A DNA stretch of 64,000 nt from Pseudonocardia acidicola. Lineage in GTDB: Bacteria > Actinomycetota > Actinomycetes > Mycobacteriales > Pseudonocardiaceae. Below are positions 35,244 to 43,839 of this stretch, piece by piece. The translations under genes were made by a program, and so were the position numbers. Position 1 is the stretch's first letter. Each line of letters begins with the position of its first letter. The stretch lies in assembly GCF_012911935.1 (NCBI RefSeq), contig NZ_JAAXLA010000012.1:1-64000 (forward strand). The letters are read 5' to 3'. The notes below the pieces were generated by a model. That model saw only the letters and a program-made list of their open reading frames with translations, was not told where the DNA came from and ran no database searches.

Positions 35244-35990
35244 ATGGCGGAGGAACTCGAGCGGGGCCACGTCTTCTTCTGCTACCGGCCCCGGGTGGAT
35301 GTGGGACGCGCCAGGGGCCCGGCGGACGTCCAGCGCTTCTACATGATCGTCAGACCGGACCGGCGGGCGGTGTTCCGGCGGATCATCATCGGCCGCAAAC
35401 GCCTCCCGGACCCCAGGGCCCACGAGCGCACCTGGGGCCTCGTCGACCTCGTGACCGGCGATCCGGAGCGCCTCGAGGACGAACTGGACCCCCGCCAGTA
35501 CCGGACGAAGACCCGGGGGCCGCGCACGGAGCCGCCGGGCCGGCCCGCCGGTGAGGGCATCTACGCGATCGTCCGGCACGTCAACCACACCCACCTGGCC
35601 TACGGGCTGGAGCTGCCGGCGTCGCCGGGGCCGGTGCAACGCGACCTGGACATCGCCCGCGAGGCGAGCTTCGTCGTCATGGTCAAGAACCCCGACGTCG
35701 GCCCGCCGACCGGGCTGGGCCCGCGCGGATCCAGGAAGCCCGCCTACCCGCCCCGGCTGCGCGCGGAGTTCTCCGGCCGGCGTTTCATCGAGCTGGACCC
35801 GCCGGAGCTCCTCGACCACCCCGGCGCGGAGATCGTTCTCGTCGGGGCCGCCCTCGACGTCGGCCGGGAACTGGGCATCACGTTCGACCCCGAGCACGAG
35901 ACCCCGGAGTCCGCCGCCTTCTTCAGCGAGCTGGGTCTGGAGCGTGACGTGCACCCGCTCGCGCCGCTGCTCACCGGGGACTGGGCGTGA
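35244..35990 (+). CDS. Conserved hypothetical protein, next to PPK2
   Basis: 248 residues from ATG at 35244, with GAGGTGAGG upstream. The protein is soluble, without cysteine clusters or membrane segments. Conserved-looking blocks are 'GHVFFCYRPRVDVGRARGPA', 'VQRFYMIVRPDRRAVFRRII', 'PAGEGIYAIVRHVNHTHLAY', 'ASFVVMVKNPDVG' and 'FSGRRFIELDPPELLDHPGA'. I recall similar unannotated proteins in proteobacteria and actinobacteria, often near stress genes, but no function. The gene precedes PPK2 by 86 bases in the same direction and may share its transcript. Confidence 0.75.
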   Translation: MAEELERGHVFFCYRPRVDVGRARGPADVQRFYMIVRPDRRAVFRRIIIGRKRLPDPRAHERTWGLVDLVTGDPERLEDELDPRQYRTKTRGPRTEPPGRPAGEGIYAIVRHVNHTHLAYGLELPASPGPVQRDLDIAREASFVVMVKNPDVGPPTGLGPRGSRKPAYPPRLRAEFSGRRFIELDPPELLDHPGAEIVLVGAALDVGRELGITFDPEHETPESAAFFSELGLERDVHPLAPLLTGDWA

Positions 35991-36076
35991 CGCATCCGGT
36001 GTGAGGTGCACGCACCCGCGTGGATGGGTAACCGCAGCGTCGTCCGGAGCGGACGAGGAGGCGCGAGGAGGCGGCG

Positions 36077-37123
36077 GTGGGCTCAGCCCGGAAGAAGACG
36101 CCCGCGGCGCACCGCGATGGCTCGGACGGCTCGCCGAACCCGCTGGCGGTCCGGGGGGAGTCGAACGGCCAGGAGCCGGCCCGGCCCGGCGCACCGGGCC
36201 CGCTCCCCAGCGGGCTGGACGTGTTCGAACACCTCGGCGACCTGCGGGTGGACGACAGCGACGACGGCGACCCCGTCCTCATCGGTCCCGACGGCAAGCC
36301 GGTGGAGACGTGGCGCGAGGGCTACCCCTACGAGGAACGGATGTCCCGGGAGGAGTACGACCGGGTCAAGCGGCTGCTGCAGATCGAGTTGCTCAAGCTG
36401 CAGTACTGGGTCAAGGACACCGGGCAGAAGATCGTCGTGCTGTTCGAGGGCCGCGACGCGGCCGGGAAGGGCAGCACGATCAAGCGGTTCATGGAGCACC
36501 TCAACCCCCGCGGCGCCCGGGTCGTCGCGCTGGCCAAGCCCAGCGAACGGGAACAGACGCAGTGGTACTTCCAGCGCTACATCGCGCACCTGCCCGCGGC
36601 CGGCGAGATCGTGCTGTTCGACCGCAGCTGGTACAACCGCGCCGGCGTCGAGCGGGTCATGGGGTTCACCGACCCGCGTGACTACATGGAGTTCCTCCGG
36701 GAGGTGCCCGAGCTGGAACGCATGCTCGTCCGCAGCCACATCCACCTGATCAAACTGTGGTTCTCGGTGTCCCGCGGCGAACAGCGCACCCGCTTCGTCA
36801 TCCGCCAGATCGATCCGGTGCGGCAGTGGAAGCTCAGCCCGACCGACCTCGCCTCACTCGAGAAGTGGGACGAGTACACCGAGGCCAAGGAGGCGATGCT
36901 GTTCTACACCGACACCGCCGACGCGCCCTGGACCATCGTCAAGAGCAACGACAAGAAGCGCGCCCGGATCGAGGCGATGCGCTACGTGCTGAGCCTCTTC
37001 GACTACCCCGACAAGGACCCCGAGGTCGTCGGAACCCCCGATCCGCGGATCGTGGGCTCCGCGATGGCCCTGTTCGAGCAGGGCGAGCGGCGCGAACCCG
37101 TGCCCTTCCCGCCGCTCGTCTGA
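36077..37123 (+). CDS. ppk2: Polyphosphate kinase 2 (PPK2) family enzyme
   Basis: 348 residues from GTG at 36077. PPK2 enzymes phosphorylate nucleoside mono- or diphosphates with polyphosphate. Walker A is GRDAAGKGS at 125-133 in 'VVLFEGRDAAGKGSTIKRFM', and Walker B with the lid lies in 'VLFDRSWYNRAGVERVMGFT' (Asp182). 'KLWFSVSRGEQRTRFVIRQI' and 'TDTADAPWTIVKSNDKKRAR' complete the one-domain (class I-like) pattern. The first 60 residues are a low-complexity extension. A strong hairpin at 37249 follows the stop. Confidence 0.95.
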   Translation: MGSARKKTPAAHRDGSDGSPNPLAVRGESNGQEPARPGAPGPLPSGLDVFEHLGDLRVDDSDDGDPVLIGPDGKPVETWREGYPYEERMSREEYDRVKRLLQIELLKLQYWVKDTGQKIVVLFEGRDAAGKGSTIKRFMEHLNPRGARVVALAKPSEREQTQWYFQRYIAHLPAAGEIVLFDRSWYNRAGVERVMGFTDPRDYMEFLREVPELERMLVRSHIHLIKLWFSVSRGEQRTRFVIRQIDPVRQWKLSPTDLASLEKWDEYTEAKEAMLFYTDTADAPWTIVKSNDKKRARIEAMRYVLSLFDYPDKDPEVVGTPDPRIVGSAMALFEQGERREPVPFPPLV

Positions 37124-37248
37124 AGCGATCCAGGCGTGGTCTGCCCCTTCTGGAGCGCCCGCCCGAGCCGAACGGCGACATCCCGGGCGGCCACACGGGC
37201 GTCGAGGAGGACATGCGCGCCGGTGGGGGCGCTGACGGCACACATGAC

Positions 37249-37280
37249 TGCGCCCCCTCCCGATCACGGGAGAGGGCGCA
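37249..37280. terminator. Bidirectional terminator hairpin
   Basis: TGCGCCCCCTCCCG (37249-37262) pairs with CGGGAGAGGGCGCA (37267-37280) at 13 of 14 positions with a tight ATCA tetraloop. It lies between the convergent PPK2 and zinc-finger genes. Confidence 0.8.
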
Positions 37281-37295
37281 GGCCTCGGGCCCGGA

Positions 37296-37808
37296 TCACC
37301 GGGCCGGGTTCGACGAGAGGATCTTGGTGACCAGCGCGGCGGTGATGCCCAGCCGCGGCGTGTTCCGCCCCGCGCGCTCGACGATCTGGGCCGGGCGCAG
37401 CCCCATGTCGTGGTACAGCCGCACGATCTTCTCCTGCTCGGGGCTCCACGTCCGGCGGGCCGGTGGCCGCCGGACGGATGCGACCGGTCGGCGGGGCTGC
37501 GGCGTCGGCTGTGCCGCCGGCCGTGGCCCGATGGCGCGGTAGCCGATGCCGAGGTTCGTGTCCTTCTTCGCGAACTCCCCGGTCTCGGCGCGTCTGCGGA
37601 TCTCGTCCTCGTCGGCCACGATGAAGCTGTCGGCGCTCTTGTTCACCCCGATCGCCGTGATCGTCAACCCGCGGTGGCGTTTGGCCTGGCAGTCCGGCTT
37701 CGTGCAGTAGTCGTATCCCAGTTCGGCACGCTCGTCGAGCAGGGTGTCCCCGCACTCCGCGCATGTCACGTTCGTCTCGGTACTTCTCGCGATGCTCACT
37801 CCGTTCAT
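37296..37808 (-). CDS. Putative zinc-ribbon and helix-turn-helix protein
   Basis: 170 residues from ATG at 37808. The N terminus carries CAECGDTLLDERAELGYDYC, then TKPDCQ, giving C-x2-C and C-x4-C pairs that could bind zinc. The middle is a 'VNKSADSFIVADEDEIRRRA' segment and a Pro/Arg-rich linker. The C terminus reads 'WSPEQEKIVRLYHDMGLRPA', QIVERAG and 'ITAALVTKILSS', like a short winged or Trp-repressor-like helix-turn-helix. I do not recognise a named family. A DNA- or RNA-binding role is inference. It is convergent with PPK2 across a strong terminator. Confidence 0.7.
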   Translation of the reverse strand: MNGVSIARSTETNVTCAECGDTLLDERAELGYDYCTKPDCQAKRHRGLTITAIGVNKSADSFIVADEDEIRRRAETGEFAKKDTNLGIGYRAIGPRPAAQPTPQPRRPVASVRRPPARRTWSPEQEKIVRLYHDMGLRPAQIVERAGRNTPRLGITAALVTKILSSNPAR

Positions 37809-37926
37809 CCTCAACGCCGGTGACCGCGGGCACATTCCCGGCGAGCCGGTAAAGTGAGAGTCAACTCTCGATTCGGTGGTAGCGTCGGCCGCGACGGACC
37901 CCACCGAAGGCAGAGGAGGCGGTCCC

Positions 37927-39117
37927 GTGAGCCGAGCCCCGGTGATGCCCGCGTACATGCAGCGCCTGCGGTTCGCCCCGCTGCCCGAGCTGGAGAGGAT
38001 GCGCGACCGGGAGGGCGTGGAGTCGGTCCGTACCCCGTTCGGCTCAACGGCGTGGCTGGTCACGCGTCACGCCGACGTCCGTGAGGTCCTCGGTGACACC
38101 GAGCACTTCAGCAACCAGGTGCGCAGGCCGGACGGCACCCCCGGTGAAGCCCCGGGCGGGCTGCCCCTGATGCCCGGTTTCCTGCTCTCCTACGACCCAC
38201 CCGAGCACACCCGGCTGCGGCGCGTCCTCACCCGGGAGTTCACCGCGAAGCGGATGCGCCGGCTCGAGCCGCGGATCCACGAGCTCGTCGACGAGCACCT
38301 CGACGCGATGCAGGAGGCCGGCCCACCCGCCGACCTGGTGACGGAGTTCGCGTTGCCCGTCCCCTCGCTGGTGATCTGCGAACTGCTCGGGGTGCCCTCC
38401 GGCGACCGGGCCGCGTTCCAGGAGCGGACCGGCACGATGCTCGACGTGGGGCGCGGCGAGCAGGCCCGCACGGCGGCCGCCGCGGCCTCGCGGGTGTACA
38501 TGTCCGAGCTGGTCACCCGCGCCCGCCGGGAGCCGGGGGAGGACATGATCGGCATGCTCGTCCGCGAGCACGGTGACGACATCACCCATGCCGAGCTGGT
38601 CGGGGTGGCCACGCTGCTGCTCATCGGCGGCCACGAGACCACCTCGAACATGCTGGGGCTGGGCACGCTCGCGCTGCTGGAGCACCCCGACCAGCTCGCT
38701 GTGGTCCGCGACGACCCCGCCGCGGTGGACACCGCGATCGAGGAGCTGCTGCGCTGGCTCAGCGTCGTGCACGCCAGCGTGCCGCGGATGGCGACCGTGG
38801 ACACCACCGTCGGCGGGCACCGGGTGCGCGCCGGTGACCTTGTCGTCTGCTCGATCACCGTGGCCGACCGCGACCCCGAGCTCGGCGAGGACGCCGATCG
38901 GCTCGACGTCACCCGCCGGGCCGCCTCGCACCTGGCGTTCGGGCACGGCGTGCACCACTGCCTGGGCGCGCCGCTGGCCCGGATGGAGATGCGGATCGGG
39001 TTCCCCGCGCTGCTGCGCCGGTTCCCCGGACTGCGACTCGCCGTGCCCGACGAGGACATCGATTTCCGGTCCTCGCATCTGGTCTACGGTCTGAATGCGC
39101 TCCCGGTGGAGTGGTGA
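37927..39117 (+). CDS. Cytochrome P450
   Basis: 396 residues from GTG at 37927, with GAGGAGG 9 bases upstream. It is a soluble bacterial P450 (CYP105/107-like). The I-helix reads GGHETTSN (234-241), the E-x-x-R pair lies in 'AIEELLRWLSVVHASVPRMA' and the heme-ligand loop is 'FGHGVHHCLGAPLARMEMR' with Cys345. The acid-alcohol pair (E-T in GHETT) is intact, so monooxygenation is expected. The substrate is unknown. A dedicated ferredoxin begins 18 bases downstream, followed by a TetR regulator. Confidence 0.95.
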   Translation: MSRAPVMPAYMQRLRFAPLPELERMRDREGVESVRTPFGSTAWLVTRHADVREVLGDTEHFSNQVRRPDGTPGEAPGGLPLMPGFLLSYDPPEHTRLRRVLTREFTAKRMRRLEPRIHELVDEHLDAMQEAGPPADLVTEFALPVPSLVICELLGVPSGDRAAFQERTGTMLDVGRGEQARTAAAAASRVYMSELVTRARREPGEDMIGMLVREHGDDITHAELVGVATLLLIGGHETTSNMLGLGTLALLEHPDQLAVVRDDPAAVDTAIEELLRWLSVVHASVPRMATVDTTVGGHRVRAGDLVVCSITVADRDPELGEDADRLDVTRRAASHLAFGHGVHHCLGAPLARMEMRIGFPALLRRFPGLRLAVPDEDIDFRSSHLVYGLNALPVEW

Positions 39118-39135
39118 GCGCAGAGGAGGGGCGAC

Positions 39136-39333
39136 GTGCACCTGGAGATCGACCGCGAGGTCTGCATCGGGGCGGGCAACTGCGTGCTGACCGCACCGGA
39201 CCTGTTCGACCAGGACGACGACGGCATCGTCGTGCCGCTCGTCGACGACCCGGCGGCCGTCGACCCGGACGGGGTGCGCGACGCCGTCGACCGCTGCCCG
39301 TCCGGCGCGCTGCGGCTGCGGTCGGAGGGCTGA
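39136..39333 (+). CDS. [3Fe-4S]-type ferredoxin, partner of the P450
   Basis: 65 residues from GTG at 39136, with GGAGGGG upstream. Cysteines are arranged as CIGAGNC (C-x5-C, with one cluster cysteine replaced by Gly/Ala) and a distal CPSGAL, giving three ligands. This is the [3Fe-4S] pattern of actinobacterial P450 ferredoxins. The acidic middle DLFDQDDDG is typical of the P450-docking surface. A ferredoxin reductase is not encoded nearby and would be supplied elsewhere. Confidence 0.93.
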   Translation: MHLEIDREVCIGAGNCVLTAPDLFDQDDDGIVVPLVDDPAAVDPDGVRDAVDRCPSGALRLRSEG

Positions 39334-39370
39334 CGCCGGGCCGGTGGGCCCCGGTGTCAGCGTGCGCCCC

Positions 39371-40018
39371 GTGACGGCTCCGGCCCCGCGCCCGTTGCGC
39401 GCCGACGCGGCGCGCAACCACGAGCGGCTCGTCCGGGCGGCGCGGGCGGTGTTCCAGGAGTCGGGTACCGCCGCCGCACCGCTCGAGGAGGTCGCGCGCC
39501 GTGCCGGCGTCGGGGTGGCCACCCTCTACCGCCGGTTCGCCGGCCGTGACGAGCTGGTCGCGGCCGTCTTCGAGCAGTACTTCGCCGAGGAGATCGAGCC
39601 GCTGGCGGAGCGCGCCGCCCGGGCGGCGGATCCGTGGGCCGGCCTGGTCGAGATGCTCGACGCGGCCGTCGCCACGGTCGCCGCGCACCGCGCGATCCTC
39701 GGTGCGGCCAAGGACGCGGGCGCGATCACCGCGGGGACCGTCGGCCGGTTCCTCGGCCCGCTCGCCGATGTCCTCGACCGCGCGCAGGCCACCGGTGTGG
39801 TGCGAGCCGACCTGGAACTGCGCGACCTGTCGGCCGTCGTGCTCATGGTGGTCTCGACGCTCGGCCCGCCCGGGCTGGCCGACCCGTGCGCGGCCGGCCC
39901 GGGGAGCCCCGCCGAGCTGGCCGCGCGGCGGCGGCGCTACCTGGGCCTGGTGCTCGACGGGCTGCGGCCCCCGTCGGGCGCGCGATCCTCTGCCGGGCTG
40001 ACCTCGCCTCAGCTGTAG
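39371..40018 (+). CDS. TetR-family transcriptional regulator
   Basis: 215 residues if GTG 39371 is used; GTG 39362 and 39344 are alternatives and no ribosome binding site decides. The helix-turn-helix is 'APLEEVARRAGVGVATLYRR' followed by FAGRDELVAAVFEQYF. The C-terminal domain matches the common actinobacterial subgroup with a 'GSPAELAARRRRYLGLVLDG' end. It follows the P450/ferredoxin pair in the same direction, so it may control them. The end overlaps the convergent luciferase-like gene by 10 bases. Confidence 0.9.
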   Translation: MTAPAPRPLRADAARNHERLVRAARAVFQESGTAAAPLEEVARRAGVGVATLYRRFAGRDELVAAVFEQYFAEEIEPLAERAARAADPWAGLVEMLDAAVATVAAHRAILGAAKDAGAITAGTVGRFLGPLADVLDRAQATGVVRADLELRDLSAVVLMVVSTLGPPGLADPCAAGPGSPAELAARRRRYLGLVLDGLRPPSGARSSAGLTSPQL

Positions 40019-40839
40019 CGGCGCCCCAGCTCGGCGAGCTTGTCGAGCTCGGTCAGAGTCTCCGCCTCCGGGAGGGTGTCGAGCATGAACGCCGCCCGTT
40101 CCACCTCGGCCTCGACGTAGCCGTCCAGCTCGCCGGGGTCCCGGCCCGCACCGAAGACCGTGAACGGCATGCCGGGGCGGCCGTGGTCGGCGAGCCACTG
40201 CCGCACCCGGCGCAGCTCCTCGGCCGGGGTGCCCGCGCGCGGCAACCATCCGTCGCCGAACTTCAGCACCCGGTTCAGCGCGGCCTCGCTCTCCCCGCCG
40301 ATGTAGATCGGCGGATGCGGCTTCTGCACCGGCTTCGGCCACGCGTAGATCGGGTCGAAGTTGATGAACCGTCCGTGGTACTCGGCGACGTCCTGGGTCC
40401 AGATGAGGTTGAGGGCTTCGAGTTCCTCGTCCATCAGGGCGCCGCGGGTCCGCGGTTCGGTGCCGTGGTTGCGCATCTCCTCGCGGTTCCAGCCGACGCC
40501 GACGCCGAACACGAAGCGCCCGCCGGACAGCAGGTCGACGCTGGCGACCTCCTTGGCCGTGTGGATCAGGTCCCGCTGCGGGAGCAGCGCGATGCCGGTG
40601 GCCAGCAGGAGGTTCGTCGTCGCCGCCCCCGCCGCGGTCAACGCCACGAACGGGTCGAGCGTGCGGTAGTAGGGCCGCGGAAGCTCTCCGCCGCCGGGAT
40701 AGGGCGTCTCCCGGCTGGCGGGGATGTGCGAGTGTTCGGCGAGGAACATCGAGTCGAACCCGCGTTCCTCCAGCGCCTTCCCCAGGACGTCGGGCCGGAT
40801 GCCTTCATCGGTCACGAATGTGGCGACACCGTATTTCAC
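40009..40839 (-). CDS. Luciferase-like (LLM) oxidoreductase, probably F420-dependent
   Basis: 276 residues from GTG at 40839 (VKYGVATFVTDEGIRPD). It is a TIM-barrel bacterial luciferase-like domain: 'SMFLAEHSHIPASRETPYPG', 'ALTAAGAATTNLLLATGIAL', 'EVASVDLLSGGRFVFGVGVG', WNREEMRNHG and 'PPIYIGGESEAALNRVLKFG'. The GVGVGWNREE motif is typical of actinobacterial F420-linked family members. The substrate is unknown; many act in secondary metabolism or xenobiotic reduction. The gene faces away from the PP2C operon. Confidence 0.9.
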   Translation of the reverse strand: MKYGVATFVTDEGIRPDVLGKALEERGFDSMFLAEHSHIPASRETPYPGGGELPRPYYRTLDPFVALTAAGAATTNLLLATGIALLPQRDLIHTAKEVASVDLLSGGRFVFGVGVGWNREEMRNHGTEPRTRGALMDEELEALNLIWTQDVAEYHGRFINFDPIYAWPKPVQKPHPPIYIGGESEAALNRVLKFGDGWLPRAGTPAEELRRVRQWLADHGRPGMPFTVFGAGRDPGELDGYVEAEVERAAFMLDTLPEAETLTELDKLAELGRRYS

Positions 40840-41011
40840 ACCCCGTGGTACCCCGGGGCCGATCCCCTTATTCCGAACCGGTGCAGCGAGCCACATCCTG
40901 AACCTTTCGGGTGCGGCGTCTAGCCTCGGCCCCGAGGATCCGCTCGATGGCCGGGGTGGGTGCCATCAAGCGGAGGGATCGCGATTGATCTGTCGGGGTA
41001 AGGACACCGAT

Positions 41012-42769
41012 GTGGACCGGGTCACCGCCGGGCTCGGCGGCGGGGCCGTCGAGGAGGCCGGCGGTGACCCGGCCACGTCGGTCGGCGTTCCGATCGCACC
41101 TGTCATCCCACCGGATCCGGTCGACCCCCCGCAGCGGAGCCTGGCCGATCTGTTGCTCGACGGCTCCGACAGCGGTGTGCTGGCCTGCGACGAGCGCGGT
41201 GTGGTGCGGGTGGTCAATGCCGCGGCGACCCGGCTGGTGCCCGGTCTTCGGGTCGGTGAGCTGCTCGCCGCGGCCGGGCCGGCCGCGCTCACCGCGGACT
41301 CCGGGGCCGGCGCCGCGCAGGTCGACCTCGACCTCGACGGCCGGTTCCTGGCCGCGCGGCGGCAGCCACTGCCGGACGGCTGGACCGCCTGGCACATCCA
41401 GGACGTCACCGAACAGCACACCCGGATGGACAGCCTGCTCGCCGAGCGGGCGCGCTCCCGCTTCCTGGCGGCCGCCAGTCGTCGCCTCGGACTGTCTCTG
41501 CACCCGGGCCGCACGGCACGCACCGTGGCGGAACTGGCCGTTGTGGAACTGGCCGACGCCGCGGTCGTCGTGCGGCCGGTGCAGACCGGCGTGGTCGAGT
41601 GGGTCCGGTGCGAGCGCGCCGGGCCGCCGACCTCCGGCCGGCTCGCCGTGGCCGACCTGCCGGCGCCGGTCGCGGACGCGCTCAGCGGCCTGGAGGACGG
41701 GCCGCGGCCGCTGCCGGTCGAGCACGCCGAGATCCCGTGGACCCCGCCTCCGCCGTCCGGCCCACTACAGGCGGCCGTGATGCCGCTGCCCGGCAACGGG
41801 GTGCCTGCGGGGGCGCTGGTGCTGGTGCGCCGGGAGGGCGAGGCAGCCGCGGCGGAGGAGGTCGACGCGGCCCTGGCCGAGGAGTTCGCCCAGCGGGGCG
41901 GCATCGCCCTCGCCGCGGCCGCGCTGTACGCCCAGCAGGCCAGGACCGCCGCGGTGCTCAAACGAAGCCTGCTGCAACCGTCGTTGCCGACGCTGCCCGG
42001 GATGACCTTCGGCGCCGCCTACCGCCCCGCCGAGCAGGGCCTGCTGATCGGCGGCGACTTCTACGACGTGCACCCCGACCCCGGCGGCAGGGTGATGTTC
42101 CTGCTCGGCGACGTGTGCGGCAAGGGCGTCGACGCCGCGGTCAGCACCGGGCAGTTGCGGCAGTCGGTGCAGGCGCTGCGCCGGCTGGAGCGCGACCCGG
42201 TCCGGCTGCTCGAACTGCTCAACGCCACGATGCTCGAGACGATGCCGGAGGACGCCGACCCGAGCTTCGCCACGGTCGTGCTCGGTGCGGCGACCCCGAC
42301 GGCGGGGGGCGGGCTGCGCCTGGAACTCGCCGGCGGTGGGCACCAGCCGCCGCTGATCGTGCGCCGCGACGGCGTCGAGATGGTCGAGATCGGCGGAATG
42401 CTGGTCGGCGCGGTGCCGTCGGCCCGGTTCCGGTCCCGCACCGTCGACCTGGCCCCCGGTGAGGCCTGCGTGCTCTACACCGACGGGGTCACCGAGGCCC
42501 GCGGCGGGCCGGACGGCCGCCAGACCTTCGACGAGCAGCGGGTGGCCGATCTGTTGTCCGGCTGCCACGTCATGCCGGCGCCGGCGATCGCCGAGCGCGT
42601 CGAGCTGCACACCACCCGCTGGCTCGCCAGTGGGCACCATGACGACATCGCCGTCCTGGTGATCCAGGCGCCGCTGCCGGCGAGCCCGCCGCGCACCGGC
42701 AGCACCCGCAGGCACCTGCACTCCGTTCAACCGACCCGGCCCGATCCGAGCGCGGAGGAGACCGCTTGA
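41012..42769 (+). CDS. PAS-GAF-PP2C (SpoIIE/RsbU-type) protein serine phosphatase
   Basis: 585 residues from GTG at 41012, chosen for AAGGA 8 bases upstream; TTG at 40985 is possible. Seen in order: a proline-rich N terminus; a PAS-like domain (about 45-135, 'GVLACDERGVVRVVNAAATR' to AWHIQDVTEQH); a GAF-like domain (about 145-300); and a PP2C domain with metal-binding GGDFYD (347-352), GDVCGKG (366-372), DGVTEA (491-496) and DDIAVLV (544-550). RsbU-type phosphatases dephosphorylate STAS anti-sigma antagonists, releasing a sigma factor. A STAS protein and a B12 sensor are encoded directly downstream with overlapping starts. Confidence 0.93.
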   Translation: MDRVTAGLGGGAVEEAGGDPATSVGVPIAPVIPPDPVDPPQRSLADLLLDGSDSGVLACDERGVVRVVNAAATRLVPGLRVGELLAAAGPAALTADSGAGAAQVDLDLDGRFLAARRQPLPDGWTAWHIQDVTEQHTRMDSLLAERARSRFLAAASRRLGLSLHPGRTARTVAELAVVELADAAVVVRPVQTGVVEWVRCERAGPPTSGRLAVADLPAPVADALSGLEDGPRPLPVEHAEIPWTPPPPSGPLQAAVMPLPGNGVPAGALVLVRREGEAAAAEEVDAALAEEFAQRGGIALAAAALYAQQARTAAVLKRSLLQPSLPTLPGMTFGAAYRPAEQGLLIGGDFYDVHPDPGGRVMFLLGDVCGKGVDAAVSTGQLRQSVQALRRLERDPVRLLELLNATMLETMPEDADPSFATVVLGAATPTAGGGLRLELAGGGHQPPLIVRRDGVEMVEIGGMLVGAVPSARFRSRTVDLAPGEACVLYTDGVTEARGGPDGRQTFDEQRVADLLSGCHVMPAPAIAERVELHTTRWLASGHHDDIAVLVIQAPLPASPPRTGSTRRHLHSVQPTRPDPSAEETA

Positions 42770-43839
42770 CCACCGCCCTGCCTCCGACCACCTCCGACGG
42801 TCTCGTCGACCAGGCCGCCGAGGAGTTCTTCGACGCTCTCGGCCGCGCCGACGAACAGCACGCCGTCGACATCGCCACGGGGTTGCTGGACGCGGGGGCG
42901 ACGACGGAACAGGTGCTGCTGCGGCTGGTCGGCGGCGCTCAGGAACGGGTGGGGCTGCTGTGGCAGACGGCGGAGTGGAGCGTGGCCCAGGAGCACGCCG
43001 CGACCGCCGTCAACGAGCGGGTCGTCGCCGCCGTCGGAGCACGCACCCGGGGTACGGCCGAGCGCGGCCACGTCGTGCTGGGTTGCCTGGACGGGGAGTG
43101 GCATACCCTGCCGGGGCGGATCGTGGCCGAGGTCCTGCGGGTGCACGGCTGGCGGGTGACCTTCCTGGGCGCCAGCGTCCCGGCCGCCCACCTGGTGTCC
43201 TACCTGCATCTGCACGGTCCGGACGTCGTCGCGGTGAGCTGTGCGCTGCCGGCGCACCTGCCCACCGCCCACCAGACGATCATCGCGGCGCAGCGCACCG
43301 GCACCCCGGTGCTGGCCGGCGGTGCCGGGTTCGGCGCGCAGGGTCGGTGGGCCCGCCGACTCGGGGTGGACGCGTGGGCGGGCACCGCAGCCGAGGCGGC
43401 GGCGCTGCTCGACCGGCAACCCTGGGCGGCTCCCGCGCCGGCGGGCGAGGGTTTCAACGGGCCGGAGTACGCCGGCCTGACCGAGCGCCGTCGCCGGCTG
43501 ATCGGATCGGCTGTGGCCCGCCTGCACGGCTTCTCCCCGCTGGCCGGTCCGCACGACCATCCGCCGGACGCGGGCGTCGAGGACGACATCGCGCAGGTCC
43601 TGGACTTCCTCGCCGCCGCCGTCTACCTGACCGACCGCGATCTGTTCGTCGAGTACCTGGGCTGGCTCGCCGGTGTCCTGGAGGCCCGGAACGCGCCCGC
43701 CGCGGGCCTGGACGCCGTGCCGGAGGTGTTCCACGCCGGGCTGCACGACTTCCCGTTCGCGCAGGACTGCCTGGCCGACGGCCGCACGCTGCTGGCCGGT
43801 TCCCATCCCGGCCCCGCCACCGGGAGGTCCCCGCGGTGA
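42766..43839 (+). CDS. Cobalamin-binding sensor with CarH-like W-x9-EH motif
   Basis: 357 residues from TTG at 42766 (GGAGGAG 6 bases upstream), overlapping the phosphatase stop as TTGA. Residues 15-100 form a methionine-synthase-cap-like helical bundle containing W66-x9-E76-H77, the signature that positions the 5'-deoxyadenosyl group in CarH/LitR photoreceptors. Residues 100-220 are the B12-binding Rossmann domain: ligand region DGEWHTLPG (109-117, His113 as lower ligand), 'VTFLGASVPAAHLV', 'VLAGGAGFGAQGRW'. The last 130 residues are an extra helical domain. There is no MerR DNA-binding domain, so signalling should be through proteins. Light sensing is inference. Confidence 0.88.
   Translation: MTTALPPTTSDGLVDQAAEEFFDALGRADEQHAVDIATGLLDAGATTEQVLLRLVGGAQERVGLLWQTAEWSVAQEHAATAVNERVVAAVGARTRGTAERGHVVLGCLDGEWHTLPGRIVAEVLRVHGWRVTFLGASVPAAHLVSYLHLHGPDVVAVSCALPAHLPTAHQTIIAAQRTGTPVLAGGAGFGAQGRWARRLGVDAWAGTAAEAAALLDRQPWAAPAPAGEGFNGPEYAGLTERRRRLIGSAVARLHGFSPLAGPHDHPPDAGVEDDIAQVLDFLAAAVYLTDRDLFVEYLGWLAGVLEARNAPAAGLDAVPEVFHAGLHDFPFAQDCLADGRTLLAGSHPGPATGRSPR

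Noticed and set aside
42766..43839. Naming the B12 protein CarH or LitR
   Set aside because: It lacks the MerR helix-turn-helix that defines those regulators; only the sensor part is similar.
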